DNA of 64,000 nt from Xylophilus rhododendri (GCF_009906855.1 NZ_CP047650.1:4402001-4466000); one strand, 5' to 3'. Shown: positions 1 to 7,620, counted from the stretch's first letter. Numbers and translations are program-made. The notes: generated from the sequence alone by a model not told the origin.

Positions 1-41
1 TCGGGCCGAGCCCGCTGGTGCGGGCCAGCTTGCTGGTGTAA
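1..41 (+). CDS. 3' end of an unidentified gene (partial)
   Basis: The first 41 bases are GC-rich, unlike the AT-rich DNA that follows. In the third forward frame they read to a TAA at 39-41, giving a tail that ends in ASLLV. This fits the last codons of a plus-strand gene entering from the left, convergent with the cassette at 53-1515. Too little is present to name it, and it may not be coding. Confidence 0.25.
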   Translation, partial: GPSPLVRASLLV

Positions 42-52
42 CTAACGGGTTG

Positions 53-520
53 TCAGCTTGTGGGCGCAGTTGTTTTGGCGATTGCCTGATCTATCGTGAT
101 TAAGTCGTCACGAAGGGCGGCTATTGTTGTCGCGTATTTGGTTATTGAAAACCGCATCCAAGTTATATGATTTATTAATTCTTGTTTATTAATTTTTCCT
201 TCGAAATAGGGGACTGCCGTCCTTAGCCTCACCAAATCGTTGAATATTTCGAAATTGCACATTGGCAGGCGCACGTTAATTTCATTGACCAGGGAAATTA
301 GATCAAGCCTGTTTTTGCTGTCTTTCAAGGACGCCGTGGTTACTAGGAAAATAAAATAGTTATTGATATGTATGCTTGTTGTTTTATAGCTTATTTCATC
401 TGCAACAAGCTGGAAATGCACAGTTTTGCCCGCAATGACGCTGCTTACGTTCATTTCCCGCAACTCGCTTTGTAGGGAATTGAAAACTGGTAAATTTTCT
501 GAATTTATTTCGGTAGTCAT
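53..520 (-). CDS. hypothetical protein, possible YbjN/chaperone-like fold (155 aa)
   Basis: Third gene of an AT-rich minus-strand cassette. The ATG at 520 is chosen because it lies one base beyond the stop of the upstream gene, which implies translational coupling; a TTG four codons earlier is possible. There is no signal peptide or membrane helix. The pattern of beta-strand-like stretches (NNYFIFLVT), a helix with SLVNEINVRLP and an RLRTAVPYFEG strand followed by a long helix resembles the YbjN / type III chaperone-like fold. That is a resemblance by eye only. No catalytic motif is visible. Low GC compared with the core genes suggests transfer. Confidence 0.6.
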   Translation of the reverse strand: MTTEINSENLPVFNSLQSELREMNVSSVIAGKTVHFQLVADEISYKTTSIHINNYFIFLVTTASLKDSKNRLDLISLVNEINVRLPMCNFEIFNDLVRLRTAVPYFEGKINKQELINHITWMRFSITKYATTIAALRDDLITIDQAIAKTTAPTS

Positions 521-521
521 T

Positions 522-1097
522 CTAAGCCGCAAGCGCTAACAAGCTGTAATTTTCCGAATCAAGTTCGTTTTCGTTTGGGGTTGCGGCAATAAGAATGTCG
601 TATGAATACTGGTTCATAGGCAATTCACCGTCCCCCGGCCGTTTGCGAGCTATTTCTCCGTATTCAATCAAAGTAATAGAAATTGACCGTTCTCGGTCGT
701 CATTATGAGTGGGTGCTACTGACGGCACCCTTGCCCGTTTCGAGGGTAGGTAGTTCTTCGGTACCGCTTTCAATGCACCCTTAATCAAGGCGGAGTGCTT
801 CGTCTGTCCATTATTGTTAGTTATCGCATGCCACAATAATGGTCCGCTGAAAGCATCTCTAATCGTTATTGCGCCGCTTTCAAGCGCCGCCATGGTTGAT
901 GTATCGGTGGCTGCAATAATGTAATGCCTAAAATCCTGTTTAGAATTTTCGTGGCTAAGGTAGGTGATGAAATCTACGCCATTTGAGTTAAAGCTGAATA
1001 AGATTGGCAGATCTAATTCAATAAAAATTTTCTCGGGTTTAACATCCGAAAAATCAAAGATTGATTGTGATAATTCTTCAGTCTTCCAGGTCAACAT
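522..1097 (-). CDS. hypothetical protein of AT-rich cassette (191 aa)
   Basis: Middle gene of the cassette. The open frame extends upstream, but the ATG at 1097 is preferred because it overlaps the end of the preceding gene by 20 bases, a usual operon arrangement. The protein starts MLTWKTEELS and is soluble, with no signal peptide, membrane helix or recognised domain. It ends in LLALAA. It is followed immediately by the 155-aa gene. I do not recognise the family. The tight three-gene packing suggests that the products act together, possibly as a toxin/immunity or defence-type accessory set, but no motif supports a specific role. Confidence 0.55.
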   Translation of the reverse strand: MLTWKTEELSQSIFDFSDVKPEKIFIELDLPILFSFNSNGVDFITYLSHENSKQDFRHYIIAATDTSTMAALESGAITIRDAFSGPLLWHAITNNNGQTKHSALIKGALKAVPKNYLPSKRARVPSVAPTHNDDRERSISITLIEYGEIARKRPGDGELPMNQYSYDILIAATPNENELDSENYSLLALAA

Positions 1098-1515
1098 ATA
1101 GATCCTCTGGTACAAAAGAGAAGTTGGCGCATCGATCAATTCCCACATATGGCCACCAAGTGTGGTGCTGTGAAAAATTCTTCGTTGCAGTGTGCTGAAT
1201 GACCCCGTCATGTGGGTGAAAATCAGCAGATATAATGTGTCGGCCGTTTGGATACTTATCGAACAGCTCAACGCAGGATTCGAGGGATGGAAATACTGAC
1301 AGACCAAATCTAAGACATGAGGCGCGCGGATCCGCAGAATGTCGCTCATCGCGTTCCGCGAATGTTAGAAATCCATCGTCATCTGGATCAATTTGGCTGC
1401 ACAACATATATATTCTTGTAATTTGGTTGCGGGGCTGGTCGGGGAAGGGGCATCCATCAGGGATGTTGGGGTCTAACTGCATGTTCCCAAGGTTGAAGCT
1501 CCAATGTGCAGCCAA
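1078..1515 (-). CDS. hypothetical protein of AT-rich cassette, first gene (up to 145 aa)
   Basis: First gene of the three-gene minus-strand cassette. The frame is open from a TTG at 1515, directly after an in-frame TAG. An ATG at 1482 with a short GGGA upstream is the likelier start and would give 134 aa. The protein is rich in His, Trp, Cys and Pro, with HHTWWPYVGIDR near the C terminus and an acidic IDPDDDGFLTFAERD segment that looks like an EF-hand-type loop. No known family is recognised. The abrupt 5' end leaves open that the gene is truncated. Confidence 0.5.
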   Translation of the reverse strand: MAAHWSFNLGNMQLDPNIPDGCPFPDQPRNQITRIYMLCSQIDPDDDGFLTFAERDERHSADPRASCLRFGLSVFPSLESCVELFDKYPNGRHIISADFHPHDGVIQHTATKNFSQHHTWWPYVGIDRCANFSFVPEDLYVDLED

Positions 1516-1799
1516 CTATGTGGGGGCATAGGAGAACCTGTCAAGATGTACGCGTGATGGCCATCAAACAAGGCTAACCCTACCATCGATCTACGGCGCC
1601 GGCTAGTATGCTCGGGAGCAGTCACACGCTAGCTAAAAAAGAGATTTTTGCGCTTCCTGGAAGAATCGCGCTGACCGAGAGACAAACTGTTCTATGGCGG
1701 CGAGGTGGCCATGATGCTCACGTCTGTGGTCTCCGGCAGATCCGGCGTGCGCAGCAAGGTGGGGAAGGGGATCCACGGCATTGCAGGCTCCAGTGATGG
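1516..1799. other. intergenic stretch without a supported gene
   Basis: About 280 bases between the AT-rich cassette and the next minus-strand gene. Short open frames exist on both strands, but none has a ribosome-binding site or protein-like composition. Base composition changes from AT-rich to GC-rich across this stretch, so the cassette boundary probably lies here. Confidence 0.4.
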
Positions 1800-2288
1800 T
1801 CATTTGAAGATGTCGGGCGGGTCGTCGTTTGCGAACTCCGCCTGGAAGGCGGCGTTTTCGCGCTCCGCGCGCTCGTCGCGACGGAGGCGTTGCACCGGGG
1901 AGTCGACCCAAGTGAGATGGGGCCGATAGCCCTCCCGGATGCGCTGGTGCATGCGCAGCATCAGTTCGTGGCCCTGGGCCTCGTCTTGGCAGCAGATCCA
2001 CGTCTGGTCCCATCGGTCAACCTTCGCCTTGGCGCTGGCTCGGTAATGCTCGATACCGATGATCTGCAGGAAGTCGAAGACGCGGTGGACGCGCGCCTGT
2101 TCGATCGGAGGTATCAGCTCGGTCTTGCGGTCGGCTGGATCGAGCAGCCGCGCCAGCATCACGCCGCGGGCATACAGGTCACGCGTGCCCTGGCCGAAGC
2201 GAACAAGGCCCTTCCTCGGACTCGCAGCAATGCGCTCGGGCGCCAGAGGGCGACCGTGATGGCGGGTTTGGTAAACAACAAAAAGCAC
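1800..2288 (-). CDS. hypothetical protein behind a LexA-type operator (162 aa)
   Basis: Open from a GTG at 2288 to a stop at 1800. The product is Arg-rich (DPPDIFK at the C terminus, QRLRRDERAERENAAF before it), soluble, and of no recognised family. The GTG lies inside a perfect inverted repeat resembling a LexA box. A TATATT -10-like element sits about 7 bases upstream of the GTG, with TTGCTC 18 bases further up. If that promoter is used, the transcript would start at or next to the start codon and be leaderless. A start further inside the frame cannot be excluded, because no good Shine-Dalgarno sequence is seen. Confidence 0.5.
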   Translation of the reverse strand: MLFVVYQTRHHGRPLAPERIAASPRKGLVRFGQGTRDLYARGVMLARLLDPADRKTELIPPIEQARVHRVFDFLQIIGIEHYRASAKAKVDRWDQTWICCQDEAQGHELMLRMHQRIREGYRPHLTWVDSPVQRLRRDERAERENAAFQAEFANDDPPDIFK

Positions 2289-2307
2289 TGTTCAAATATA
2301 CAGTGCA
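2286..2307. promoter_or_regulatory. LexA-type SOS-box palindrome
   Basis: A perfect 7-base inverted repeat, GCACTGT-N8-ACAGTGC, with an AT-rich centre. It contains the CTGT-N8-ACAG core of the gammaproteobacterial LexA operator. It overlaps the predicted -10 region and start codon of the minus-strand gene ending at 1800, so a bound repressor would block that promoter. It also lies about 150 bases upstream of the plus-strand gene at 2453. Assignment to LexA rests on the match to the known consensus; another dyad-binding repressor is possible. Confidence 0.6.
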
Positions 2308-2452
2308 TGAATGTGAGCGAGCAACTCGGAGCAGGCGGTTGTGCTTGCTCCGTATCGTGGCCGCATCGGACTGTTGCGCGCCTGCAGCGCTGAGGACGCG
2401 CCTTCTGGTCAAGGCAGCAACCGGTCAGGTTGTTGAGGTACAAACGCCGCCT

Positions 2453-2719
2453 ATGCCAAGCCGACAGCACCCCGCCTACCTTGCCTGGGCACGCGCCGAT
2501 GAAGACCACAGACGCGCTGTCGCCGTCGTGGGAGAGCGCATCCCGACCGATAGCGAGTCCGAAAAAACGAAGAAGCTCGAAAGGGCGCGCGATGAGGCAC
2601 TAATGGCCTATTTTGCGGAGCACCATCGGCCTATTTCCCAAGTGGCTTCCGAGCAGAGCCGCGCCGAGCACCATTCTTCAATTGAGCAGAGCGCGCCTTC
2701 TGGACGAGTTGCCCAGTAG
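2453..2719 (+). CDS. small hypothetical protein (88 aa)
   Basis: ATG at 2453 gives MPSRQHPAYLAWARADEDHR followed by a charged, helix-prone sequence (SEKTKKLERARDEALMAYFAEHH) and a Ser/Glu-rich tail. The frame is open further upstream, but that part reads like non-coding sequence. No family is recognised and no membrane helix is seen. The composition is protein-like but ribosome-binding support is weak, so it may not be expressed. Confidence 0.35.
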   Translation: MPSRQHPAYLAWARADEDHRRAVAVVGERIPTDSESEKTKKLERARDEALMAYFAEHHRPISQVASEQSRAEHHSSIEQSAPSGRVAQ

Positions 2720-2739
2720 CCTAAAGGCTTCGGCCGCAG

Positions 2740-2949
2740 CTACCCGGGAAACTCCCACCAATGAAAGATGTGAGCGGCAACAGCGATCAGGATGAATGCC
2801 GTGATCGCTGCAACAACCCATCGCGTCAACCGACGATCAAGCCAATTTTCTTTGGAGTCGTCATCGAGACGCTGCATAAACTTGGTGTCCATCCAACTCG
2901 GTCGCGACCGCCTGCCTTCTTGAGGTCTGCGGGGCGGGTTGGGTGCCAT
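2740..2949 (-). CDS. small one-helix membrane protein (69 aa)
   Basis: From ATG 2949 the protein has a Pro/Arg-rich start (MAPNPPRRPQEGRRSR), a charged middle with LDDDSKENWLDRRL, and one clear transmembrane helix near the C terminus (WVVAAITAFILIAVAAHIF) followed by HWWEFPG. The predicted topology is N-in with a short periplasmic tail. It resembles the 61-aa protein at 4297 in layout: Pro-rich start, charged linker, C-terminal helix. Function unknown. A later ATG at 2892 is an alternative start. Confidence 0.5.
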   Translation of the reverse strand: MAPNPPRRPQEGRRSRPSWMDTKFMQRLDDDSKENWLDRRLTRWVVAAITAFILIAVAAHIFHWWEFPG

Positions 2950-3032
2950 GCTTGGCAGTAGGACTCCACGCACCGCGAGTGTCGTTTCAAAACGTTTCTT
3001 CGCGTCCTGCGCGGCCTATTCGAGTCCGCTGT

Positions 3033-3293
3033 TCAGCGACGAAACGGGATCGACCTGGCTGCGGTGCGGCCCTCCGGCGTTAGCGCTGAGACGGCAGCAC
3101 ATCCGACAGGCAGCCAAGAAGCAGTCTCCGCAAATTCCGCCACGACTAAGCCGGCAGCGACGTACGCCCGAATCTGATCGACCTCTTCGGATGTGGTCGC
3201 GCAGTAGGGGAAGCGCTCGGTGGCCGCGATGCGTGCCAACAGGCCGAAAGCTTTTGCCAGCTTTGCGCCAGGCGTCAAAAAATCGTGGTGCAT
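3033..3293 (-). CDS. hypothetical protein (86 aa)
   Basis: ATG at 3293 (a GTG lies two codons earlier). Short soluble protein beginning MHHDFLTPGAKLAKAFGLLA, with a TSEEVDQIRAYVAAGLVVAEF segment. Protein-like composition, no recognised domain. It is one of several small genes in the accessory stretch left of the tRNA. Confidence 0.4.
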   Translation of the reverse strand: MHHDFLTPGAKLAKAFGLLARIAATERFPYCATTSEEVDQIRAYVAAGLVVAEFAETASWLPVGCAAVSALTPEGRTAARSIPFRR

Positions 3294-3345
3294 GCGCACA
3301 TATTGCTATACGACGGAGTGCCGTGGCCAGCTCACATACAAATTT

Positions 3346-3696
3346 TCAGAATGGAAGTTCGGGCGTGGAATGCTGGATGGACTCGGGGTCCTGTCCGGAA
3401 ATTCGATAGAAAGAAGGCTTGCCAGCTGGGAGGTCAATTCCCCGAAGCCTCTGAGCCATTTGACTCAGAAACGCCGCATTTAAAGCACCTGCTGCTTCGT
3501 CCTCGATCGCTGCGGAAAACAAATCCGCCACAAAAACAGCGTGGCGGTTGCCAAGGCCGAACTTTTTGTTGAGTAGGGCAATGGCGTCAAGCACCAACGG
3601 TTCCACTGAGCGTCGATGCACTGGATGATCACCAGCTGCAGAGCCAAGATCATCAAGTGCGCCCGCCAGCTCGCCGGCGGAAAACGGGTTGCTCAT
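3346..3696 (-). CDS. hypothetical protein (116 aa)
   Basis: ATG at 3696. The protein begins MSNPFSAGELAGALDDLG and is helical and soluble in character, with LVLDAIALLNKKFG and HAVFVADLFSAAIEDEAAGALN segments. No known family is recognised. It lies 50 bases upstream of the 86-aa gene in the same direction and may be cotranscribed with it. Confidence 0.45.
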   Translation of the reverse strand: MSNPFSAGELAGALDDLGSAAGDHPVHRRSVEPLVLDAIALLNKKFGLGNRHAVFVADLFSAAIEDEAAGALNAAFLSQMAQRLRGIDLPAGKPSFYRISGQDPESIQHSTPELPF

Positions 3697-3862
3697 AGAC
3701 AGATCTTAGGAGAGTCGAACAGGGCTAGCAACACGGTGATTGCCCGCGCTGCCTATCGGTTGATGAGGCACTTCGGAGATAGCGGCCATCGCGGGAAGCC
3801 GGCTTACAGCACTCGTTGATGCCTAGGGGTAGCGTGGCATTTCTTCCACGGAGATCCACACC

Positions 3863-4042
3863 ATGAGCGACGACAAGAAAGCCACCGGCCAAGACCGAAA
3901 AGAGATCAGCCTCACCGAGGACTACGAAGTCCGCGACTGGACGAGGTCTTTGGGCTGCACCGAAGACCAGCTGCGCAAAGCCGTTGCCGCGGTCGGCAAC
4001 TCAGCGGCAGCGGTGCGTGATTACCTGAGGAAGACATCATGA
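3863..4042 (+). CDS. DUF3606 family protein (59 aa)
   Basis: The ATG at 3863 has a GGAGATCC ribosome-binding site just upstream. The short protein is MSDDKKATGQDRKEISLTED followed by YEVRDWTRSLGCTEDQLRKA and AVAAVGNSAAAVRDYLRK. The order of a charged start, an ISL.EDYEVR.W motif, an LG.(T/S)E.QLR.AV helix and a VG.S..AVR.YL helix is that of the DUF3606 family, common in proteobacteria with unknown role. Its stop overlaps the next ATG as ATGA, so the two are translationally coupled. Confidence 0.8.
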   Translation: MSDDKKATGQDRKEISLTEDYEVRDWTRSLGCTEDQLRKAVAAVGNSAAAVRDYLRKTS

Positions 4043-4287
4043 CGTCGCATGCGCTGCAAGTGCTATCGGACGACCCTGGCCACTTCCGCTGGGTGGTGCT
4101 GCATGTCGATGGCGAGCGAGTGATCACCGAAATGGTGGCTGAGTGCTACGTCGGCAGCTATGAGGCTGCGCTGAACGCCGGCACGCTAGCGCTGGCGGCC
4201 GCTGACGAGCAGCCCTATGAGAATGAGGCGGCAGACCCGGTCGGCGATGCCGATTGCGTTGCATCCTCGCCTCGGACAGGCGCATAG
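4039..4287 (+). CDS. hypothetical protein coupled to DUF3606 gene (82 aa)
   Basis: The ATG overlaps the stop of the DUF3606 gene (ATGA). The protein begins MTSHALQVLSDDPGHFRWVV and continues with LHVDGERVITEMVAECYVGSY. This looks like a small alpha/beta protein of a type common in plasmids and accessory DNA. No recognised family. Coupling to the DUF3606 gene is the best evidence that it is real. Confidence 0.55.
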   Translation: MTSHALQVLSDDPGHFRWVVLHVDGERVITEMVAECYVGSYEAALNAGTLALAAADEQPYENEAADPVGDADCVASSPRTGA

Positions 4288-4296
4288 GCTTGAGCC

Positions 4297-4482
4297 ATGC
4301 CGCCCGAACCTCCGCCAGACTTCCGGCACAGCTGGGAGTCGGAAAGTCGGCTCCAAGAGCTAACAGCGCATAAAGAGGCGGGCGACCGCCGCTGGCTGGT
4401 TGTTCTCATCGGGGCGGTTGTTTGCCTTGTAGCCGCTGCTGTCGTCCTACTTTGGCACTTTTACGGTGTCACAGCGGTATAG
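4297..4482 (+). CDS. small one-helix membrane protein (61 aa)
   Basis: ATG at 4297, nine bases after the previous stop, so probably the third gene of the DUF3606 operon. Pro-rich start (MPPEPPPDFRHSWESESRLQ), charged linker, then a hydrophobic helix (WLVVLIGAVVCLVAAAVVLL) and a short tail. Same layout as the 69-aa protein at 2740. Function unknown. Confidence 0.55.
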   Translation: MPPEPPPDFRHSWESESRLQELTAHKEAGDRRWLVVLIGAVVCLVAAAVVLLWHFYGVTAV

Positions 4483-4677
4483 GCACCTCCGGCTCGCCCA
4501 GCCCCCAGCGCACGACTTCATGCGCACGCGCCATCTAGTTTTTTAGCGAAATTTTCAGGCGATCAACGCGGCTAAGCGGCGGGGTCAAAAACGCAGATGC
4601 GGAACGTCGCGCAGAACAGATGCGGAACGCTTGAGGGTTTGTTGGCGCATGCAAACTCGGAAAGTGGCGCCATTGCG

Positions 4678-4762
4678 TGGTGCCCGGGGCCGGAATCGAA
4701 CCGGCACGCCTTGCGGCGGGGGATTTTGAGTCCCCTGCGTCTACCAATTTCACCACCCGGGC
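4678..4762 (-). tRNA. tRNA-Leu (anticodon CAA)
   Basis: Read on the minus strand from 4762, the acceptor GCCCGGG pairs with CCCGGGC near 4682-4688, followed by discriminator A and an encoded CCA at 4680-4678. The anticodon stem GGGGA/TCCCC encloses CTCAAAA, giving anticodon CAA, which reads UUG. A long variable arm and the GGTTCGATTCC T-arm fit a class II leucine tRNA. Length is 85 nt including CCA. Its 3' end faces the accessory DNA at 1-4.6 kb, which is the side where tRNA-targeting elements insert. Confidence 0.95.
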
Positions 4763-4803
4763 GACGCTAAGAAGTCAGCCGGAAATTATGGCACAGTGCG
4801 TGC

Positions 4804-5706
4804 ATGCAATACCCCACCATCGAAGACACCATCGGCAACACGCCGCTGGTGGCGCTGCAGCGTATCGGGGCCGCGGAGGCGGCCGTGTCGGGCAATGTGG
4901 TCATCGGCAAACTCGAAGGCAACAACCCCGCGGGCTCGGTCAAGGACAGGCCGGCGCTGTCGATGATCCAGCGCGCCGAGGAGCGCGGCGAGATCCATCC
5001 CGGCGACACGCTGATCGAAGCCACTTCCGGCAACACCGGCATCGCGCTGGCGATGGCGGCGGCGATCAAGGGCTACCGCATGCTGCTGATCATGCCGGAG
5101 GACCTGTCGGTCGAACGCGCCCAGACCATGAAGGCCTTCGGCGCGGAATTCATCCTCACGCCCAAGAGCGGTGGCATGGAATACGCCCGCGACCTGGCAG
5201 AACAGATGCAGCGCGACGGCAAGGGCCGGGTGCTCGACCAGTTCGCCAATCCCGACAACCCGCGCATCCACTACGAAACCACCGGCCCCGAGATCTGGGA
5301 GCAGACGCACGGCCACATCACCCACTTCGTCAGCGCCATGGGCACGACCGGCACCATCACCGGCGTGGCACGCTACCTCAAGGAAAAAAAGCCTTCGATC
5401 CGGATCATCGGCGCGCAGCCGGCCGAAGGCTCGCGCATCCCCGGCATCCGCAAGTGGCCGGCCGAATACATGCCGGCGATCTACGACGGCACGCTGGTGG
5501 ATGAGACCGTGAATGTCGCCCAGGGCGATGCCGAGGAAATGTGCCGCCGCCTGGCCCGCGAGGAGGGCATCTTCGGCGGCATCTCCGCGGCCGGCGCCTG
5601 CTGGGTGGCCCAGCAGATCGCCCAGCGCGAGCGCAACGCCACCATCGTGTTCATCGTCTGCGACCGGGGCGACCGCTACCTGTCGACCGGCGTGTTCCCG
5701 GCCTGA
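4804..5706 (+). CDS. cysM: cysteine synthase B (O-acetylserine sulfhydrylase)
   Basis: PLP-dependent fold-type II enzyme that makes L-cysteine from O-acetylserine and sulfide or thiosulfate in the cytoplasm. The PLP lysine is K47 in NPAGSVKDRPA, and the substrate loop TSGNTG is at about 74-79. A glycine-rich phosphate loop (GTTGTITGVARYL) follows mid-protein. At 300 aa it is the length of CysM and shorter than CysK. The DRGDRYLSTGVF C terminus is typical of CysM. It starts 41 bases from the divergent tRNA-Leu and is followed eight bases later by a NUDIX gene in the same direction. Confidence 0.95.
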   Translation: MQYPTIEDTIGNTPLVALQRIGAAEAAVSGNVVIGKLEGNNPAGSVKDRPALSMIQRAEERGEIHPGDTLIEATSGNTGIALAMAAAIKGYRMLLIMPEDLSVERAQTMKAFGAEFILTPKSGGMEYARDLAEQMQRDGKGRVLDQFANPDNPRIHYETTGPEIWEQTHGHITHFVSAMGTTGTITGVARYLKEKKPSIRIIGAQPAEGSRIPGIRKWPAEYMPAIYDGTLVDETVNVAQGDAEEMCRRLAREEGIFGGISAAGACWVAQQIAQRERNATIVFIVCDRGDRYLSTGVFPA

Positions 5707-5714
5707 GCGCGCCC

Positions 5715-6278
5715 ATGCCGGCGTCCGATTTTCAGTTCTGCCCCCGCTGCGCCACGCCGCTGGCCCTGATCGCTGCCCTGGAGGACAGCGGCGAAACCTT
5801 GCGCCTGCGCTGCCCCGCCTGCGAATGGACCCACTGGAACAATCCCACGCCGGTGCTGGCCGCGGTGGTCGAGTACCGCGGGCAGATCCTGCTGGCGCGC
5901 AACGCGGCCTGGGCCAATCCGGAGATGTATGCGCTGATCACCGGTTTCATGGAGGCCGATGAGTCTCCGGAAGACGGCATCGGCCGCGAGGTGCGCGAGG
6001 AAACCGGCCTGATCGTCAGTCGCACCCAACTGCTGGGCGTCTGGGATTTCCAGAAGCGCAACGAGGTGCTGATCTGCTACCACGTGGTGGCCGACGGCGA
6101 GGTGCGGCTCTCGCCCGAGCTGGCCGATTACCGCCTGTACGACCCGGTCGATCTGCGTTGCTGGCCGGCCGGCACCGGCCATGCGCTGGCCGCCTGGCTG
6201 CGCAGCAAGGGGATAGAGCCCCAATACCGGGAATGGCCGCCCATCGTCCCCACGAGCCCGGCACCGCCGGCTGCCTAG
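5715..6278 (+). CDS. zinc-ribbon NUDIX hydrolase (187 aa)
   Basis: An N-terminal zinc ribbon with C9/C12 and C33/C36 (FCPRC, CPAC) is followed by a NUDIX fold. The NUDIX box is at about 77-99 (GFMEADESPEDGIGREVREE, then TGLI), with the catalytic REVREE acidic residues intact. The arrangement resembles NudC-type NADH pyrophosphatases, but the protein is shorter, lacks the NudC N-terminal domain, and its exact nucleotide substrate cannot be read. It lies between cysM and the tusA-like gene and is probably cotranscribed with them. Confidence 0.85.
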   Translation: MPASDFQFCPRCATPLALIAALEDSGETLRLRCPACEWTHWNNPTPVLAAVVEYRGQILLARNAAWANPEMYALITGFMEADESPEDGIGREVREETGLIVSRTQLLGVWDFQKRNEVLICYHVVADGEVRLSPELADYRLYDPVDLRCWPAGTGHALAAWLRSKGIEPQYREWPPIVPTSPAPPAA

Positions 6279-6305
6279 AATGCGCGCTAGCGAAGGAACG
6301 ACCCC

Positions 6306-6533
6306 ATGGAAGTGAACAAGGAAATCGACACCCGCGGACTGAATTGCCCGCTGCCCATCCTCAAGGCCAAGAAGGCTCTGGCGGATATGCAGAGCGGCCA
6401 GCTGCTCAAGGTGGTGTCCACCGACGCCGGCTCGCTGCGCGATTTCCAGGCTTTCGCCCGCCAGACCGGCAACGAGCTGGTGGGGCAGGACACGGTGGGT
6501 GTCGAATACATCCACGTGCTGCGCCGGCGCTAG
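6306..6533 (+). CDS. TusA/SirA-family sulfur carrier protein
   Basis: 75-aa protein with the family CPxP motif (GLNCPLPILKAKKAL, active-site C15) and the two-layer alpha/beta sandwich pattern. TusA-family proteins carry persulfide sulfur for tRNA thiolation or other sulfur transfer. Position behind cysM fits a sulfur role, but bacteria often have several paralogues, so it need not be the tRNA-thiolation TusA itself. An AGGAACGACCCC sequence lies upstream of the ATG. Confidence 0.9.
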   Translation: MEVNKEIDTRGLNCPLPILKAKKALADMQSGQLLKVVSTDAGSLRDFQAFARQTGNELVGQDTVGVEYIHVLRRR

Positions 6534-6563
6534 CCCGTTAACCCCGCTGCCCCGCCCCATGAA

Positions 6564-6592
6564 AAAAGGCCTGCTCGTGGAGCAGGCCTTTT
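6564..6592. terminator. bidirectional rho-independent terminator
   Basis: Perfect 13-bp stem AAAAGGCCTGCTC / GAGCAGGCCTTTT with a three-base loop. A-runs on the left and T-runs on the right let it act in both directions. It sits between the convergent tusA-like gene (+) and galU (-). Confidence 0.9.
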
Positions 6593-6613
6593 GTTTGGGC
6601 GAAGCGGACAGGC

Positions 6614-7495
6614 TCAGAGCGGCAGCGCCTTGAGGTATTCGCGGAATCCCGGGCCGAGCTGCGGATGCGCCAGGGCCAGTTCCACGTTGGCTTCCAGAAA
6701 GCCTTCCTTGCTGCCGCAGTCGTAGCGGCGGCCGTCGTAGCGGTAGGCGAACACCTTCTCGCGGCGCATCAGCGCGGCGATGCCGTCGGTCAGCTGGATC
6801 TCGCCACCCACGCCGCGCGGCTGGGTGGCGATCTCGCGGAACACGCCGGGCGTGAGGATGTAGCGGCCGGCCACGCCCAGGCGGGAAGGGGCGTCCTGCG
6901 GGGCGGGCTTCTCGACCATGTGGCTCAGGTCCATCAGGCGGTCGTTGACCGGCGTGCCGGCGACGATGCCGTAGCGCTTGGTCTGCTCGTCCGGCACTTC
7001 CTGCACCGCCAGGATGGAGGCCTGCCATTCCTGGAACTGCTCCACCATCTGCTGCAGCACCGGCGGCTTGCCGACCATCAGGTCGTCGGCCAGCAGCACG
7101 GCGAAGGGCTCGTTGACCACCACGCTCTGGGCGCACAGCACCGCGTGGCCGAGGCCCTGGGCCTTGGCCTGACGGATGTAGATGCACTCCATGTCGTCCG
7201 GCTTGATGGAATGCACCATCGCCAGCAGTTCCTTCTTGCCGGCGGCTTCGAGCTCGTACTCGAGTTCGAAGGCGGTGTCGAAGTGGTCCGGGATCGAGCG
7301 CTTGCTGCGGCCGTTCACGAAGATCATCTGGCGGATGCCGGCGGCGTAGGCCTCTTCGACGGCGTACTGGATCAGCGGCTTGTCGACCACCGGCAGCATT
7401 TCCTTGGGCTGTGCCTTGGTCGCGGGCAGGAACCGGGTGCCAAGGCCCGCCACGGGGAAAACAGCCTTGGTGATGCGGGTGCGGGAAGAACTCAT
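6614..7495 (-). CDS. galU: UTP-glucose-1-phosphate uridylyltransferase
   Basis: Makes UDP-glucose from UTP and glucose 1-phosphate, the entry point to UDP-Glc, UDP-Gal (through GalE) and UDP-GlcA for surface polysaccharides. The nucleotidyltransferase signature [20 protein letters not shown] is at residues 11-30, followed by [19 protein letters not shown]. 293 aa is the usual length. [19 protein letters not shown] segment at the C terminus matches GalU. It ends at the shared terminator and probably has its own promoter in the 125 bases upstream. Confidence 0.96.
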   Translation of the reverse strand: MSSSRTRITKAVFPVAGLGTRFLPATKAQPKEMLPVVDKPLIQYAVEEAYAAGIRQMIFVNGRSKRSIPDHFDTAFELEYELEAAGKKELLAMVHSIKPDDMECIYIRQAKAQGLGHAVLCAQSVVVNEPFAVLLADDLMVGKPPVLQQMVEQFQEWQASILAVQEVPDEQTKRYGIVAGTPVNDRLMDLSHMVEKPAPQDAPSRLGVAGRYILTPGVFREIATQPRGVGGEIQLTDGIAALMRREKVFAYRYDGRRYDCGSKEGFLEANVELALAHPQLGPGFREYLKALPL

Positions 7496-7620
7496 GCAGT
7501 CGATTCCTATGTCAAATCCGTGGCAAAAAACGCACGCATGCGAATAACTCGCAGATGCTAAACCATACGAGCATCGCAGTTACACACAAGTCTAGGTAAC
7601 TTGAAGTGTCGCCGCGATAT

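Noticed and set aside
1608..1796. Small plus-strand frame in the gap after the AT-rich cassette
   Set aside because: No ribosome-binding site, odd composition and no conservation signal by eye.
4591..4632. Two copies of AGATGCGGAACG near the tRNA as a possible attachment site or repeat array
   Set aside because: Only two short copies, no match to the tRNA 3' end and no further units; too weak to call.
4535..4756. Short minus-strand frame starting MVKLVDAGDSKSPAARRAGS
   Set aside because: This is the familiar false translation of a leucine tRNA; the tRNA at 4678-4762 explains it.
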